Assembly (NCBI GenBank): GCA_016871275.1
Contig: VFZG01000004.1
Coordinates: 87,893 to 151,892 of the forward strand
Reading direction: 5' to 3'
Length of the DNA stretch: 64,000 nt
Source of the DNA: Acidimicrobiia bacterium
Lineage (GTDB): Bacteria > Acidobacteriota > Vicinamibacteria > Vicinamibacterales > UBA2999
Under the pieces are notes generated by a model. The model was given only the letters and a program-made list of their open reading frames with translations, had not been told where the DNA came from and ran no database searches. Below are positions 54,879 through 64,000 of the stretch, in pieces. Position 1 is the stretch's first letter. Every line of letters begins with the position of its first letter. The translations under genes and the position numbers were made by a program.

Positions 54879-57524
54879 GTGCAAGCCTCACGACGATCGC
54901 TCGCATCGTCCGTCATTGGCTTCTCGGTCGTCGTGTTCGCGGCGACCGCACCCGGTGCGCAGGCGCCGGCGACACCATCCCAGCAGCCCGTCGACTTTGC
55001 GGCCGAGATTCGGCCCGTCCTGATTGAGAAGTGCCTCGGCTGTCACGGGGAGAAGCTGAAGCTCTCGAAGCTCGACCTGCGCTCGCGTGCGAGCGCGCTC
55101 GAAGGCGGCGCGCACGGGCCCGCGCTGGTGCCGGGCAACGCCGAACAGAGCCGGATGTTCCGTCACGTTGCCGGACTCGAAGCACCGGCGATGCCGATGC
55201 GCGGCGTGCCGCTGACACCGGCGCAAACGGCGGCACTCAGGCGCTGGATCGATCAGGGCGCACCGTGGGATGCGCCGATCACGACGACGGCGACAACGGC
55301 TGCCGCGCCGATCGCCGCGTTCGAGGATCTGCCGATCACCGCCCAAGAACGCAGTTACTGGGCGTTCCAGCTGCCCGCTCAAGTGCCGCTTCCGGCGGTG
55401 TCGCATCCGCGGTTCAACAATCCGATCGATCGCTTCCTGGAATCCGAACGCGCCCAGCGCGGTCTGACACCTGCGCCGCGTGCCGACCGCTTCACGCTGG
55501 TGCGGCGCGCCTATCTCGACCTGCTTGGCCTGCCGCCCTCGCCGGAGGAAGTGGCGCGTTTCGTCGCCGACGCGCGGCCCGATGCGTGGGAACGGCTGAT
55601 CGATTCGCTGCTGGCATCGCCGCACTACGGCGAGCGCTACGGCCGCCACTGGCTCGACGTGGCGCGTTACGCAGACTCCGCGGGATTCGAATACGACGTC
55701 CATCGCCCCAACGCATGGCGGTATCGCGACTACGTGATTCGATCGTTCAACGCCGACAAGCCGTTCAACGTGTTTCTGACCGAGCAGATCGCCGGCGACG
55801 AAATGGATGGCAGGTCGGACGACACGCTGATTGCCACCGGTTTTCTGCGGGCGGGCCCGCGCGTGCTGTTCCGCGAAAAGGACAACCCCGAGCGACGCTT
55901 CGATTATCTCGACGATGTGATTGGCGTGATTGGCAAGGGGACGCTGGGCCTGACCATCGGTTGCGCGCGGTGTCACGATCATAAGTTCGATCCAATCCGC
56001 CAGAAGGACTATTACGCGCTGCAGGCGGCGATCTTCGGGTATGTCGAAACCGAAGTGCCGCTGGCGCCGAAGGCCGAAGCTGACGCCTACCTCGCGAAGA
56101 ACGAGGCGCTCAACGCCGAGCGCGACGAGCTGCGCAAACGGATCGCCGCCATCGAGAAGCCTCACCGCGATCGGCTCGAGCTGGCGATGATCAAATCGCG
56201 GTTCTCGGAGGCGATCTACCAGGCCGCTGCGAAACCGGAGCAGGAGCGAACGCCCGGCGAGCGGCTGTTGGCCATCCAGGTGTTCGAAGCCGTGACGGCG
56301 CCGGCGGCGGAAATCGACAAAGCTCTCGCGCCCGCCCAGCTCGCCGAGAAACAGCAGCTCGCCGCCCGGTTGAGCGCGATTGACAAGGAACGTCCGGCGC
56401 GCCTGCCAATGGCGGAGATCGTCACCGATGGCGACCATCGCTTCTCGCCGCTCGGCGAGGGCGACGAGGTGGTGAGTTGTCCGAAGTGCCGCATCCCGCC
56501 GCCGTTTCCGGGAAGTTATCTGCACAGGGGGCCGGCGCCGTACGAAGTGCCGCCGTCGTACTTCCTGATTCGCGGTGACGTGGAAAGCCGCGGACCGCAG
56601 ATGCAGCCCGGCTTCGTGCAGGTGGCCACCTACGGCAATCCGCCGACGACGATTCCGCGGCCCGATGGCCACACCTCCGGACGCCGCCTCGCGCTCGCGC
56701 AGTGGATCGGCTCGCCGCAAAACCCGCTCACCGCGCGTGTCATCGTCAATCGCCTGTGGCAGAAACACTTCGGCCGCGGCCTCGTCTCGACGCTCGAGAA
56801 TTTCGGGAAGATGGGCGAATCGCCCACGCACCCGGAGCTGCTCGACTGGATGGCCGTGGAATTCATGAATCGCGGCTGGAGCATCAAGCAGATCAACAGG
56901 CTGATGATGACGTCGGAGGCCTACCAGATGGCCTCGGCTTTCGATCATGCGGCCAACACAGCGGCGGATCCGGAGAATCGTCTGCTGTGGCGCTTCAGAC
57001 CGCAGCGGCTTGACGCCGAGATCGTGCGTGACAGCATGCTGCGCGCGGGCGGCAACATCAACCTGCAGATCGGCGGCGAGCCGATCTTCCCGTTCATGTC
57101 GAAAGAGATCCTGACCGGTCAGTTCCGCGGCAAGTGGGAGAACACGCCCGAGGGGCCGGCGGCGTGGAGGCGCGGCGTCTACGTGTATCGGCGGCGCTCG
57201 CTGCCGTACCCGATGTTCGACACCTTCGATCATCCGGACATGAACGTCGTCGCCGGCGCGCGCAACGTGTCAACGGTGCCGACGCAGGCGCTGACCCTGC
57301 TGAACAATCCGTTCGTGCTCGCGCAAGCCGATCGCCTCGCCGCCCGAGTCGCCTCAGCGGCGAGCGGCGCGGAAGCGCAAGTGACCCTGGCGTACCGCAT
57401 TGCGCTCGGCCGGGCGCCGAGCCGGCCGGAGCTCGCCATCGCGCTCGAGGTGGTGGCGAAGCGATCGTTGGCATCGCTGACGCACGTGCTGTTGAATCTC
57501 GACGAGTTCGTCTACATGAGGTGA
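54879..57524 (+). CDS. planctomycete-type cytochrome C plus DUF1549/DUF1553 protein
   Basis: CLGCHGEKLKLSKLDLRSRASALEGG; LARYADSAGFEYD-like DUF1549; NPLTARVIVNRLWQKHFGRGLV DUF1553. Confidence 0.92.
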   Translation: MQASRRSLASSVIGFSVVVFAATAPGAQAPATPSQQPVDFAAEIRPVLIEKCLGCHGEKLKLSKLDLRSRASALEGGAHGPALVPGNAEQSRMFRHVAGLEAPAMPMRGVPLTPAQTAALRRWIDQGAPWDAPITTTATTAAAPIAAFEDLPITAQERSYWAFQLPAQVPLPAVSHPRFNNPIDRFLESERAQRGLTPAPRADRFTLVRRAYLDLLGLPPSPEEVARFVADARPDAWERLIDSLLASPHYGERYGRHWLDVARYADSAGFEYDVHRPNAWRYRDYVIRSFNADKPFNVFLTEQIAGDEMDGRSDDTLIATGFLRAGPRVLFREKDNPERRFDYLDDVIGVIGKGTLGLTIGCARCHDHKFDPIRQKDYYALQAAIFGYVETEVPLAPKAEADAYLAKNEALNAERDELRKRIAAIEKPHRDRLELAMIKSRFSEAIYQAAAKPEQERTPGERLLAIQVFEAVTAPAAEIDKALAPAQLAEKQQLAARLSAIDKERPARLPMAEIVTDGDHRFSPLGEGDEVVSCPKCRIPPPFPGSYLHRGPAPYEVPPSYFLIRGDVESRGPQMQPGFVQVATYGNPPTTIPRPDGHTSGRRLALAQWIGSPQNPLTARVIVNRLWQKHFGRGLVSTLENFGKMGESPTHPELLDWMAVEFMNRGWSIKQINRLMMTSEAYQMASAFDHAANTAADPENRLLWRFRPQRLDAEIVRDSMLRAGGNINLQIGGEPIFPFMSKEILTGQFRGKWENTPEGPAAWRRGVYVYRRRSLPYPMFDTFDHPDMNVVAGARNVSTVPTQALTLLNNPFVLAQADRLAARVASAASGAEAQVTLAYRIALGRAPSRPELAIALEVVAKRSLASLTHVLLNLDEFVYMR

Positions 57525-57635
57525 ACCCGTGAAGCGTCTCACCAGAATCAGTACTACTGACCGAGTGCTCTGCGGCCACCCTGGGGCCGTTCCTACGGAA
57601 CGACCCGGTAGTATTTCAGCGAGGACAGGTCACTA

Positions 57636-59102
57636 ATGTCGCACCGATGCAGCCGGAACTTCTGGGATCGTCGCGAGTTCCTCTTCCAGTCCGGAGGCGG
57701 GATCAGCGGGCTGGCGCTGGCGTTTCTCCTGCAGCGGGACCAACTGCTGTTTGCCCAGCAACCTGACGCGTGCGCGGCGCCGGCGGCGGGTGCCAATCCC
57801 TACGCGCCGAAGCACCCGCACTTCAAGCCGCGCGCCACGGCCGTCATCTCGCTCTTCATGGGCGGCGGCTGGAGCCAGATGGATACGTTCGATCCGAAAC
57901 CCGCGCTCGTGAAGTACGCCGGCCAGCCGATCGACGACAAGGTGAAGGGTGACGTGATCGTCCGGCAGGGCTCGCCGGGCCCGTTGATGCCGAGCCCGTT
58001 CTCGTTCAGTAGGCACGGGCAGAGCGGCGTGGAAATCGCCGAAATCTTTCCGCACCTCAGCCAGCGCGTCGACGAGATCGCGTTCCTGCGCTCGGTCTAC
58101 GGACGTTCGAACGATCACGTGCAGGGCACCTACGAGATGCAGACCGGGCAGATCAACCTTGGATTCCCGAGCGTGGGGTCGTGGGTGACCTACGGATTGG
58201 GGTCGGTGTCATCGAGCCTGCCTGCGTATGTAGTGATGACCGACGCGCGCGGCGGCCCGCTCGGCGGCCCGAACAATTGGAGCGCGGGCTACATGCCGGC
58301 GGCGTTCCAGGGCACGCTGTTTCGATCGACCGGCGATCCGATCGTCGATCTCAAGCCGCCCTCGAGCGTCACGGCCGACGAGCAGCGCGCGCGCCTCGAC
58401 GCGCTCGCCAGGCTCAACGAGCTGGACATGCAGAAATATCCCGGCAACAGCGAGCTCGCGGCGCGCATCTCCTCTTATGAGCTGGCGTATCGCATGCAGG
58501 GCTGCGCGCCCGAAGCCGTGGACATCGCCAGCGAGTCGGCGGCGACGCAGCAGTTGTACGGCCTCGACGAGAAAGTCACCGAACCGTTCGGCCGCCAGTG
58601 CCTGATGGCGCGGCGGCTGGTCGAGCGCGGCGTGCGGTTCGTGCAGGTGTTCTCGGGCGGCGTCGGCAACCAGAACGTCGACACGTGGGACGCGCACGGC
58701 GACATCAAGTCGAATCACACGCAGCACGCCGCCGAGACCGACAAGCCGATGGCCGGACTGTTGATCGACCTGAAAGCCCGTGGCCTGCTCGACAGCACCG
58801 TCGTCATCATGCACTCGGAGTTCGGCCGCATGCCGATCTCACAGCGCGGTGTCGGCCGCGATCACAATCCCGGCGCCCAGACCGTCTTGATGGCCGGCGC
58901 CGGCATTCGCGGCGGCCAGGTCATCGGCGCCAGCGACGACTTCGGCTACCAGGCGATGGAGCAGCCGATTTCGTACCACGATCTGCACGCCACGCTGCTG
59001 CATCTGCTGGGGCTGGATCACAAGAAGCTCACCTACCGCTTCAACGGGCGGGACATGCGGCTCACGGATGTCTACGGCACGCTGATCCCGCAGGTCGTCT
59101 AG
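57636..59102 (+). CDS. DUF1501 domain protein
   Basis: RREFLFQSGGGISGLAL; FMGGGWSQMDTFDPKP; HSEFGRMP. Confidence 0.92.
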   Translation: MSHRCSRNFWDRREFLFQSGGGISGLALAFLLQRDQLLFAQQPDACAAPAAGANPYAPKHPHFKPRATAVISLFMGGGWSQMDTFDPKPALVKYAGQPIDDKVKGDVIVRQGSPGPLMPSPFSFSRHGQSGVEIAEIFPHLSQRVDEIAFLRSVYGRSNDHVQGTYEMQTGQINLGFPSVGSWVTYGLGSVSSSLPAYVVMTDARGGPLGGPNNWSAGYMPAAFQGTLFRSTGDPIVDLKPPSSVTADEQRARLDALARLNELDMQKYPGNSELAARISSYELAYRMQGCAPEAVDIASESAATQQLYGLDEKVTEPFGRQCLMARRLVERGVRFVQVFSGGVGNQNVDTWDAHGDIKSNHTQHAAETDKPMAGLLIDLKARGLLDSTVVIMHSEFGRMPISQRGVGRDHNPGAQTVLMAGAGIRGGQVIGASDDFGYQAMEQPISYHDLHATLLHLLGLDHKKLTYRFNGRDMRLTDVYGTLIPQVV

Positions 59103-59118
59103 GTTCTGCCGGCGGCGG

Positions 59119-59520
59119 CTATTGCGTCCTGGTCCCCGGAAGACCCTCGGCGACGGCAATGGTCCATTCGAGCTCGTCTGATTCAATGACCAGGAAGAAC
59201 GCGCGGGGGTCCTCGGTGACGTAGGTCACGTCCTGGCCGGGGCCGCGCGTGTCGACGGCGGTCAGGAGCGGCCGCCCGCTCACATCGCTGTGAACGACGA
59301 TCTTGAACGCGCCGGTCGACGCGCCGCGCGTGCCCCAGGTCAGGCGCAGCAGTCCGGTGCTGCTGATGAAAGGGTCGGTCTGCTGAGAACCGCGGCCGGA
59401 CCATGTGCCGCGCGGCTGCCACACGGTGACGTCTTCGGTGCTCGCCGGCGGTGGCGAGCAGCCCGTCAACCACAGCAAGGCGACGGCCGCAGCCGTCGCC
59501 CTCCATGCGCCGTTCTTCAA
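59119..59520 (-). CDS. small lipoprotein, hypothetical
   Basis: LLWLTGCSPP lipobox; AFFLVIESDELEWTIAVAEG C-terminus. Confidence 0.65.
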   Translation of the reverse strand: MKNGAWRATAAAVALLWLTGCSPPPASTEDVTVWQPRGTWSGRGSQQTDPFISSTGLLRLTWGTRGASTGAFKIVVHSDVSGRPLLTAVDTRGPGQDVTYVTEDPRAFFLVIESDELEWTIAVAEGLPGTRTQ

Positions 59521-59521
59521 A

Positions 59522-60532
59522 CTAGGTCGTCGCGGGCGCGGTGCCGCGAATCGCCCGCATCACGAGGTTGCGCATCAACGGGATCTTGTAGCCGTTGTGC
59601 GCCAGCGCCATCGCGCCCTCGATCGCCATTCGACCGGCGGCCTCTGCCGTCTGGGCCGTGCGCGGTTTGCCGGCGATGAACGCTTCGACCCGGTCCAGCC
59701 GTAGCGGCGTTGCGGCCACGGCGCCAACGACAATGCGTGCGGATTGGATCGTATTGCCGGCGAGCCGTATCGCCGAGGCGACATTGACGAGCGGGAAGTC
59801 CCAGGCCTGGCGATCGCGGACCTTTTCGAAATAGAAGTCCGCGCCGGCCCACACGTCGGGAATACGAATCGCGGTCAGCAGTTCGCCCGGCCGGATCACC
59901 GTGAGCCTGGTGATGTCGACGCCGGGGCCAATGAAGTAGTCGCGCGCGGGCACGGTGCGCTCGCCGCTCGCGCTGCGAATCACCATCGTCGCGTCGAGTG
60001 CGATCAACGCCGGCGCGGTGTCGGATGGGCTGACCGCGACGCAACGGTCGGCGTTCAGGATGGCGTGCTCGCGATTGATCGCCGTCGGCGTGTCGGCGTA
60101 GCAGATGTTGCCGCCGGCGCGGTAGCATGGCCAGCCGCTCCGGTAATACCAGCACCGCGCGTCCTGCGTGATATTGCCGCCGAGCGTCCCCTGATGGCGG
60201 ATCTGCGGCGACGCGACCAGGCCGGCCGCCTCCGACAGCAGGCGGAAGCGCTCCTTGACGAGCGGATGCGTCTCCACCCGGGTGAGCGTCGTCATGGCGC
60301 CGATCTCCAGGCCGCCACCCGTCTGCCTGATCCCCTGCAGCTCGGCGATGTTGCTGAGCTCGACCACCGCCTCGGTGCGCTTGGTGCGATCCTTCAGCCA
60401 ATCGAAGGTGTCCATGCCGCCCGCCATGGTCCAGGCTGAGGTCCCGAACCGGTCGAGCAGGCGCAGCGCATCAGCCACGCTTTCGGGCTGGTAGAGCGCG
60501 AACATCGGCATCACGTCGTGAATAGTCGCCAT
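59522..60532 (-). CDS. xanthine dehydrogenase family FAD-binding subunit
   Basis: LGGNITQDARCWYYR, ATMVIRSASGERTVPARDYFIGPG. Confidence 0.9.
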   Translation of the reverse strand: MATIHDVMPMFALYQPESVADALRLLDRFGTSAWTMAGGMDTFDWLKDRTKRTEAVVELSNIAELQGIRQTGGGLEIGAMTTLTRVETHPLVKERFRLLSEAAGLVASPQIRHQGTLGGNITQDARCWYYRSGWPCYRAGGNICYADTPTAINREHAILNADRCVAVSPSDTAPALIALDATMVIRSASGERTVPARDYFIGPGVDITRLTVIRPGELLTAIRIPDVWAGADFYFEKVRDRQAWDFPLVNVASAIRLAGNTIQSARIVVGAVAATPLRLDRVEAFIAGKPRTAQTAEAAGRMAIEGAMALAHNGYKIPLMRNLVMRAIRGTAPATT

Positions 60533-60545
60533 GATCTCGCCCCCT

Positions 60546-63038
60546 CTAGATGTTGGCCGTGAGCGCGTCCTTCATTGGACGGCCCGCCTCGAGCGCCTCG
60601 AGAATCACATCGGCGGTCACCGGCGCGCGGCGAAACACATTGTCGCCAACGGCGGCGGCGATGGCGTTGACCACGGCGCCGAATCCGGCTCCCACTGGCG
60701 CCTCGCCGACACCGCGCGCGCCGACTGGAGTCTGTGGATCCGGAATGTCCAACGCCACCGCCTGCAGTCGGGGCGCGTCCAGCAGCGTCGGCGGTTTGGT
60801 TTGATAGAACCGGCGCGTGACGGGCGCACCGTAATGCTTGTCGTAGACCCAATGTTGGCCGATGGCGTGACCGAGGCCAAGCATCACCCCGCCGTTGACC
60901 TGTGCGGCGAGATTGCGCGGATGGATCACCGTGCCCACGTCGGCGACGGCCAGATAGTCGAGGACACGGTAGGCGCCGGTCTCGACATCGACTTCCACTT
61001 CCGCAAAGCCGGCGACGTAGGATTTCGACGATCCTTCGCGGCCATATTCATCGCGCGCCACGCCCATCAGGCCCAGGCCGGCGAGGTTGGTGGCCGATGT
61101 CCTGGTAAACGCGCTAATCGTCTTGGGCAACTCGTGACCGTCGAACGCCCCGCCAAGCTCGATGGCCTTCTTCGCGGCGTCGGCGAGGCTCATGCCGCGG
61201 CCGCCGCCTTTCTGGAAGACGCGCTCGTTGGCCACGTCGTAGCTCTCCGGCTTGCCGCCCAGCACGTGTGCCGCCAGCTTCTGGAGGTTCTGCTTCGCGG
61301 CCATCCCGGCCGCGTGCGCGGCGCGCGTCATGGCGTGTGTCGTCTGGCTGCCGCCCTGCCCGCAGGTGTTCGGGACATGCTTCGACGTATTGCCGAACAC
61401 GATGTCGACCTTCTCCCACGGAATGTCCAGGATTTCAGCGGCCACACGGTGGCAGTCGAACACGGATTCGGTGCCGAGATTGCCGATGCCCGACTGAATC
61501 TGCAGGCGACCATCCGGCTTGATGATCACCAGGCCGTCAAATCCCAGCGAGCCGGCCGAGTACGTGCTCAGCGCCATGCCGACGCCGCGGACCGTGGTGC
61601 CCTCCCGCCTGCCGCTGCGCGCCTTGCGCTCTTCCCACTTGAAGAGCTCGGCGCCCTTGTCGATGGCCTGTTTCACGAACGCGCTCGTCGCAAACGGCCG
61701 GCGTCCCTGCGCGTTGGGTGGGCCGAAACTCGCCCGGCCTTCCGGCGCATTGATGCGGTGGATCTGCACCTCGTCGATGCCGAGCGTGCGGGCGGCTTTG
61801 GCGAGCAGGGGCGACATCAACCCGTTGCCCTGCATGCCGCCCGGCGCGCGCTGTGCGCCGCGCGGCGGCGTGTTGGTCAGCACCGTGAGCATGCGCCATC
61901 GCATGGCCTCGGGCTGATTGGCGAGCGAAATGTGATCGCCGCCGGATCGCGAGTCGCTCACGGGATCGTAGGGGCCGTTGTCGACGATCACCAGACCATC
62001 GAGCGCCAGGAGCTTGCCGTCTTTGCGGAAGCCGGCCTTGATGCGTGAATGGAACGCCGGCCGCGCGCGGCCGATGAACTGCTCGTCGTCGCGCGTCACC
62101 CGCATCATCACCGGCGCGTTGGCCTTCTTCGAGAGCAAGGCCGGGATGACGTAGAACACCGCGCCCGACCCCTTGCTGCCGAATCCGCCGCCCGTGTACT
62201 CGCTGATGATCACGACGTCTTTCGGCTCGACGCCGACCCAGCGGGCCACGGCGCCGATGGTGCGCATCGTGCTCTGGGTCGAGCAGTGCATGTAGAGCTT
62301 GCCGTTCAGCCAGTAGGCCATCGCGCTGCGGGTCTCGAGCGGCTGGTGACTGGTATTGGCGCCGACAAACGTCTCGTCGAGCACGAGGTCGGCGTTGGCC
62401 ATCGCGGCGTCGACGTCGCCGTACGTCCATTCATCCGGCGTCTTGCCAAGCGGCAGTTTGTCCGGACCGGCTGCCGCGAAATCCGCATCGGTCCACTTCC
62501 ACTCCTGCACCTTGGGCTGGGGCGGCGGGGCGGGCGGCTGACCGGGTTGCGGGGGCGTGGCCGCCGGCCGCACCCAGACGTTGCCTTGCGTGCGCGCATT
62601 GGGACTGCCCGGTCGCAGGCTTTCGAGCGGGTCGGTCACAAACGGCAACGCCTCGTACTCGATGTGAATCTTCTCGATCGCCTCGGTGGCCGTCAGTTCA
62701 TCCACCGCGGCGACCGCCAGAATCGGCTCGCCTACATACATCGGCTCATTGGTCAGCCCGCGCTCGCTGAGGGTGCTGGCGATGATCCCTTCGCCGAGGT
62801 TCGCGCCCTCGACGACGGCGGGCAGGTCCTGTTCCGTGAGGATGGCCTTGACGCCCGGCATGGCCAGCGCGTCGTCCATGTCGATGCGCGTCACGCGCGC
62901 ATGCGGCCGCTGGCTGAGCAGGAGCTTGGCGAACAGCATCCCGTCGACGCGGAAGTCCTCGGCGTACTTCGCGCGCCCGGTGACCTTGGCCTTGAGATCA
63001 GGCGTGGTGTAGTTTCGACCGACGAGTTTGGTGGCCAT
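60546..63038 (-). CDS. xanthine dehydrogenase family molybdopterin-binding subunit
   Basis: GRAKYAEDFRVDGMLFAKLLLSQRPHARV; GGGFGSKG; GVGEAPVGAGFGAVVNAI. Confidence 0.93.
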   Translation of the reverse strand: MATKLVGRNYTTPDLKAKVTGRAKYAEDFRVDGMLFAKLLLSQRPHARVTRIDMDDALAMPGVKAILTEQDLPAVVEGANLGEGIIASTLSERGLTNEPMYVGEPILAVAAVDELTATEAIEKIHIEYEALPFVTDPLESLRPGSPNARTQGNVWVRPAATPPQPGQPPAPPPQPKVQEWKWTDADFAAAGPDKLPLGKTPDEWTYGDVDAAMANADLVLDETFVGANTSHQPLETRSAMAYWLNGKLYMHCSTQSTMRTIGAVARWVGVEPKDVVIISEYTGGGFGSKGSGAVFYVIPALLSKKANAPVMMRVTRDDEQFIGRARPAFHSRIKAGFRKDGKLLALDGLVIVDNGPYDPVSDSRSGGDHISLANQPEAMRWRMLTVLTNTPPRGAQRAPGGMQGNGLMSPLLAKAARTLGIDEVQIHRINAPEGRASFGPPNAQGRRPFATSAFVKQAIDKGAELFKWEERKARSGRREGTTVRGVGMALSTYSAGSLGFDGLVIIKPDGRLQIQSGIGNLGTESVFDCHRVAAEILDIPWEKVDIVFGNTSKHVPNTCGQGGSQTTHAMTRAAHAAGMAAKQNLQKLAAHVLGGKPESYDVANERVFQKGGGRGMSLADAAKKAIELGGAFDGHELPKTISAFTRTSATNLAGLGLMGVARDEYGREGSSKSYVAGFAEVEVDVETGAYRVLDYLAVADVGTVIHPRNLAAQVNGGVMLGLGHAIGQHWVYDKHYGAPVTRRFYQTKPPTLLDAPRLQAVALDIPDPQTPVGARGVGEAPVGAGFGAVVNAIAAAVGDNVFRRAPVTADVILEALEAGRPMKDALTANI

Positions 63039-63041
63039 GAC

Positions 63042-63653
63042 TCAGGCCCTCCTCATCAGCTCGGCGCCGCGTTGCAGCGCGGTGAGAATCTTGTCGTAGT
63101 CCTGGCAGCGACACAGGTTGCCGGAACACCCGTGCGCGAGCTGTTCACGCGTCGGATTCGGGTTGGTCTTGACGTAGCCGACCGCGGCCATGACGAAGCC
63201 GGGCATGCAGAAGGCGCACTGGAAGCCCTGCTCCTCGACGACGCCCTGCTGCATCGGGTGCAGCGTTCCATCGGCGGCTTCGAGGCCTTCGATGGTCACG
63301 ACCTTCGATTTGCGCGCCATGTGCGTCAGCACCGAGCACGAATAGCGCGGCACATCGTCAACCAGCACGGTGCAGGCGCCGCACTCGCCGCGGTCGCAGC
63401 CGATCTTGGTGCCGGTCAGCCCCAGCTTGTAGCGGAGCGTCATGGCGAGGGTTTCCTGCGGCAGCACATCAACGCGGCGATCCTTGCCGTTGACGTTGAT
63501 GGTGATGAGCCGCTCGACCACCCCGGCAGCGCCGTCCTGGCCGCTGAGGGTGGTGCGCCACAGGTAGCCGGCGGCTGACGCCGCGACACCGGCCCCAATG
63601 GCTCCCTTGATGAAACTTCGTCTCGAGACGCCGCTCTGCACCATTTCGGTCAT
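63042..63653 (-). CDS. Tat-signal (2Fe-2S)-binding subunit
   Basis: SRRSFIKGAIGAG; CDRGECGACTVLVD; CAFCMPGFV...CSGNLCRCQDY. Confidence 0.94.
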   Translation of the reverse strand: MTEMVQSGVSRRSFIKGAIGAGVAASAAGYLWRTTLSGQDGAAGVVERLITINVNGKDRRVDVLPQETLAMTLRYKLGLTGTKIGCDRGECGACTVLVDDVPRYSCSVLTHMARKSKVVTIEGLEAADGTLHPMQQGVVEEQGFQCAFCMPGFVMAAVGYVKTNPNPTREQLAHGCSGNLCRCQDYDKILTALQRGAELMRRA

Positions 63654-63878
63654 AGCAGTCTCCGGGGAATGCCCGCGTTGCCGCCGCGGTCGGGGGGTAT
63701 TGTAGCAACATTCAGGATTTCTTCACCTGGCCGCGCGCGAGAACTCCTGACGATGACCTGTGCCGGCGCGGCGCTTCGCATTGATTCCGTCAATGGCGCT
63801 TCGGCGTGAAGGTCTGCCCTTTGGTCAGGTCTGTAACCGCGTTCACCCTGGCGGCGTAGAATCCAGGTACGGGGACTG

Positions 63879-64000
63879 ATGACCCCTGAAGACGAGCACC
63901 ACCTCACGCTGGCTGCGGTCGGCGCGGCGTTAGGGCCTCGCCCCGACTTGATCGATCGACTGATGTCGGTACCGTTCACCACCCATGTGGCGCTGCTGGT
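63879..64000 (+). CDS. hypothetical protein, 3' end outside window
   Basis: MTPEDEHHLTLAAVGAALGPRPDLIDRLMSVPFTTHVALL open to window end. Confidence 0.35.
   Translation, partial: MTPEDEHHLTLAAVGAALGPRPDLIDRLMSVPFTTHVALL

Noticed and set aside
54888-57233. 781-aa minus-strand ORF opposite the DUF1549/DUF1553 gene
   Set aside because: Arg/His/Val-rich shadow translation; sense strand is clearly coding.
62049-63578. 509-aa plus-strand ORF opposite the molybdenum hydroxylase genes
   Set aside because: Shadow ORF with no recognisable motifs.
1-64000. CRISPR arrays, rRNA, tRNA, transposase or phage genes
   Set aside because: None recognised; repeats seen are short and lack CRISPR spacing or transposase ORFs. 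tRNA absence was judged by eye only (tRNAscan would be decisive).

Overview
GC-rich bacterial chromosomal window (about 64 kb, densely coding, both strands), probably acidobacterial (Vicinamibacteria-like; inferred from gene families and repeat style, not tested). Recognisable content: acyl-ACP desaturase (partial), aa3-type oxidase genes with a CtaD-CtaE fusion, ArsA-like ATPase with a C-terminal-CC small protein, argH, an SSS symporter between two tiny TM ORFs, RNA-type beta-CASP hydrolase, M49 peptidase, HEAT-cyclophilin fusion, malQ, ENPP-like phosphodiesterase, MHS-type MFS, rmuC, M23 peptidase, DUF1015/serC, pcnB, polA, BON/VWA/HTH-TonB cluster, FHA/HTH cluster, inositol-3-phosphate synthase, acs, a PQQ dehydrogenase/cytochrome c/cupin cluster, DUF1549-1553 and DUF1501 genes, and a Tat-type molybdenum hydroxylase operon. 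No rRNA, tRNA, CRISPR or classical transposon was seen. The most notable signals outside ordinary genes are: (1) several truncated or frameshifted gene remnants (DUF523/M61 junction, serA with internal deletion, NHL gene, TetR without its N-terminus, antitoxin-like gene with an in-frame TAG); (2) short repeat families at gene boundaries and inside reading frames, including a heptamer tandem array forming the linker of the CtaD-CtaE fusion, a CCTGAGCG-AGTCGA element inside pcnB and in a signal peptide, and GC-rich palindromic elements directly before start codons; (3) unannotated micro-ORFs translationally coupled to coxB and the SSS symporter; (4) fused and split versions of the same PQQ/cytochrome module side by side, both with a D-W-D motif suggesting lanthanide use.
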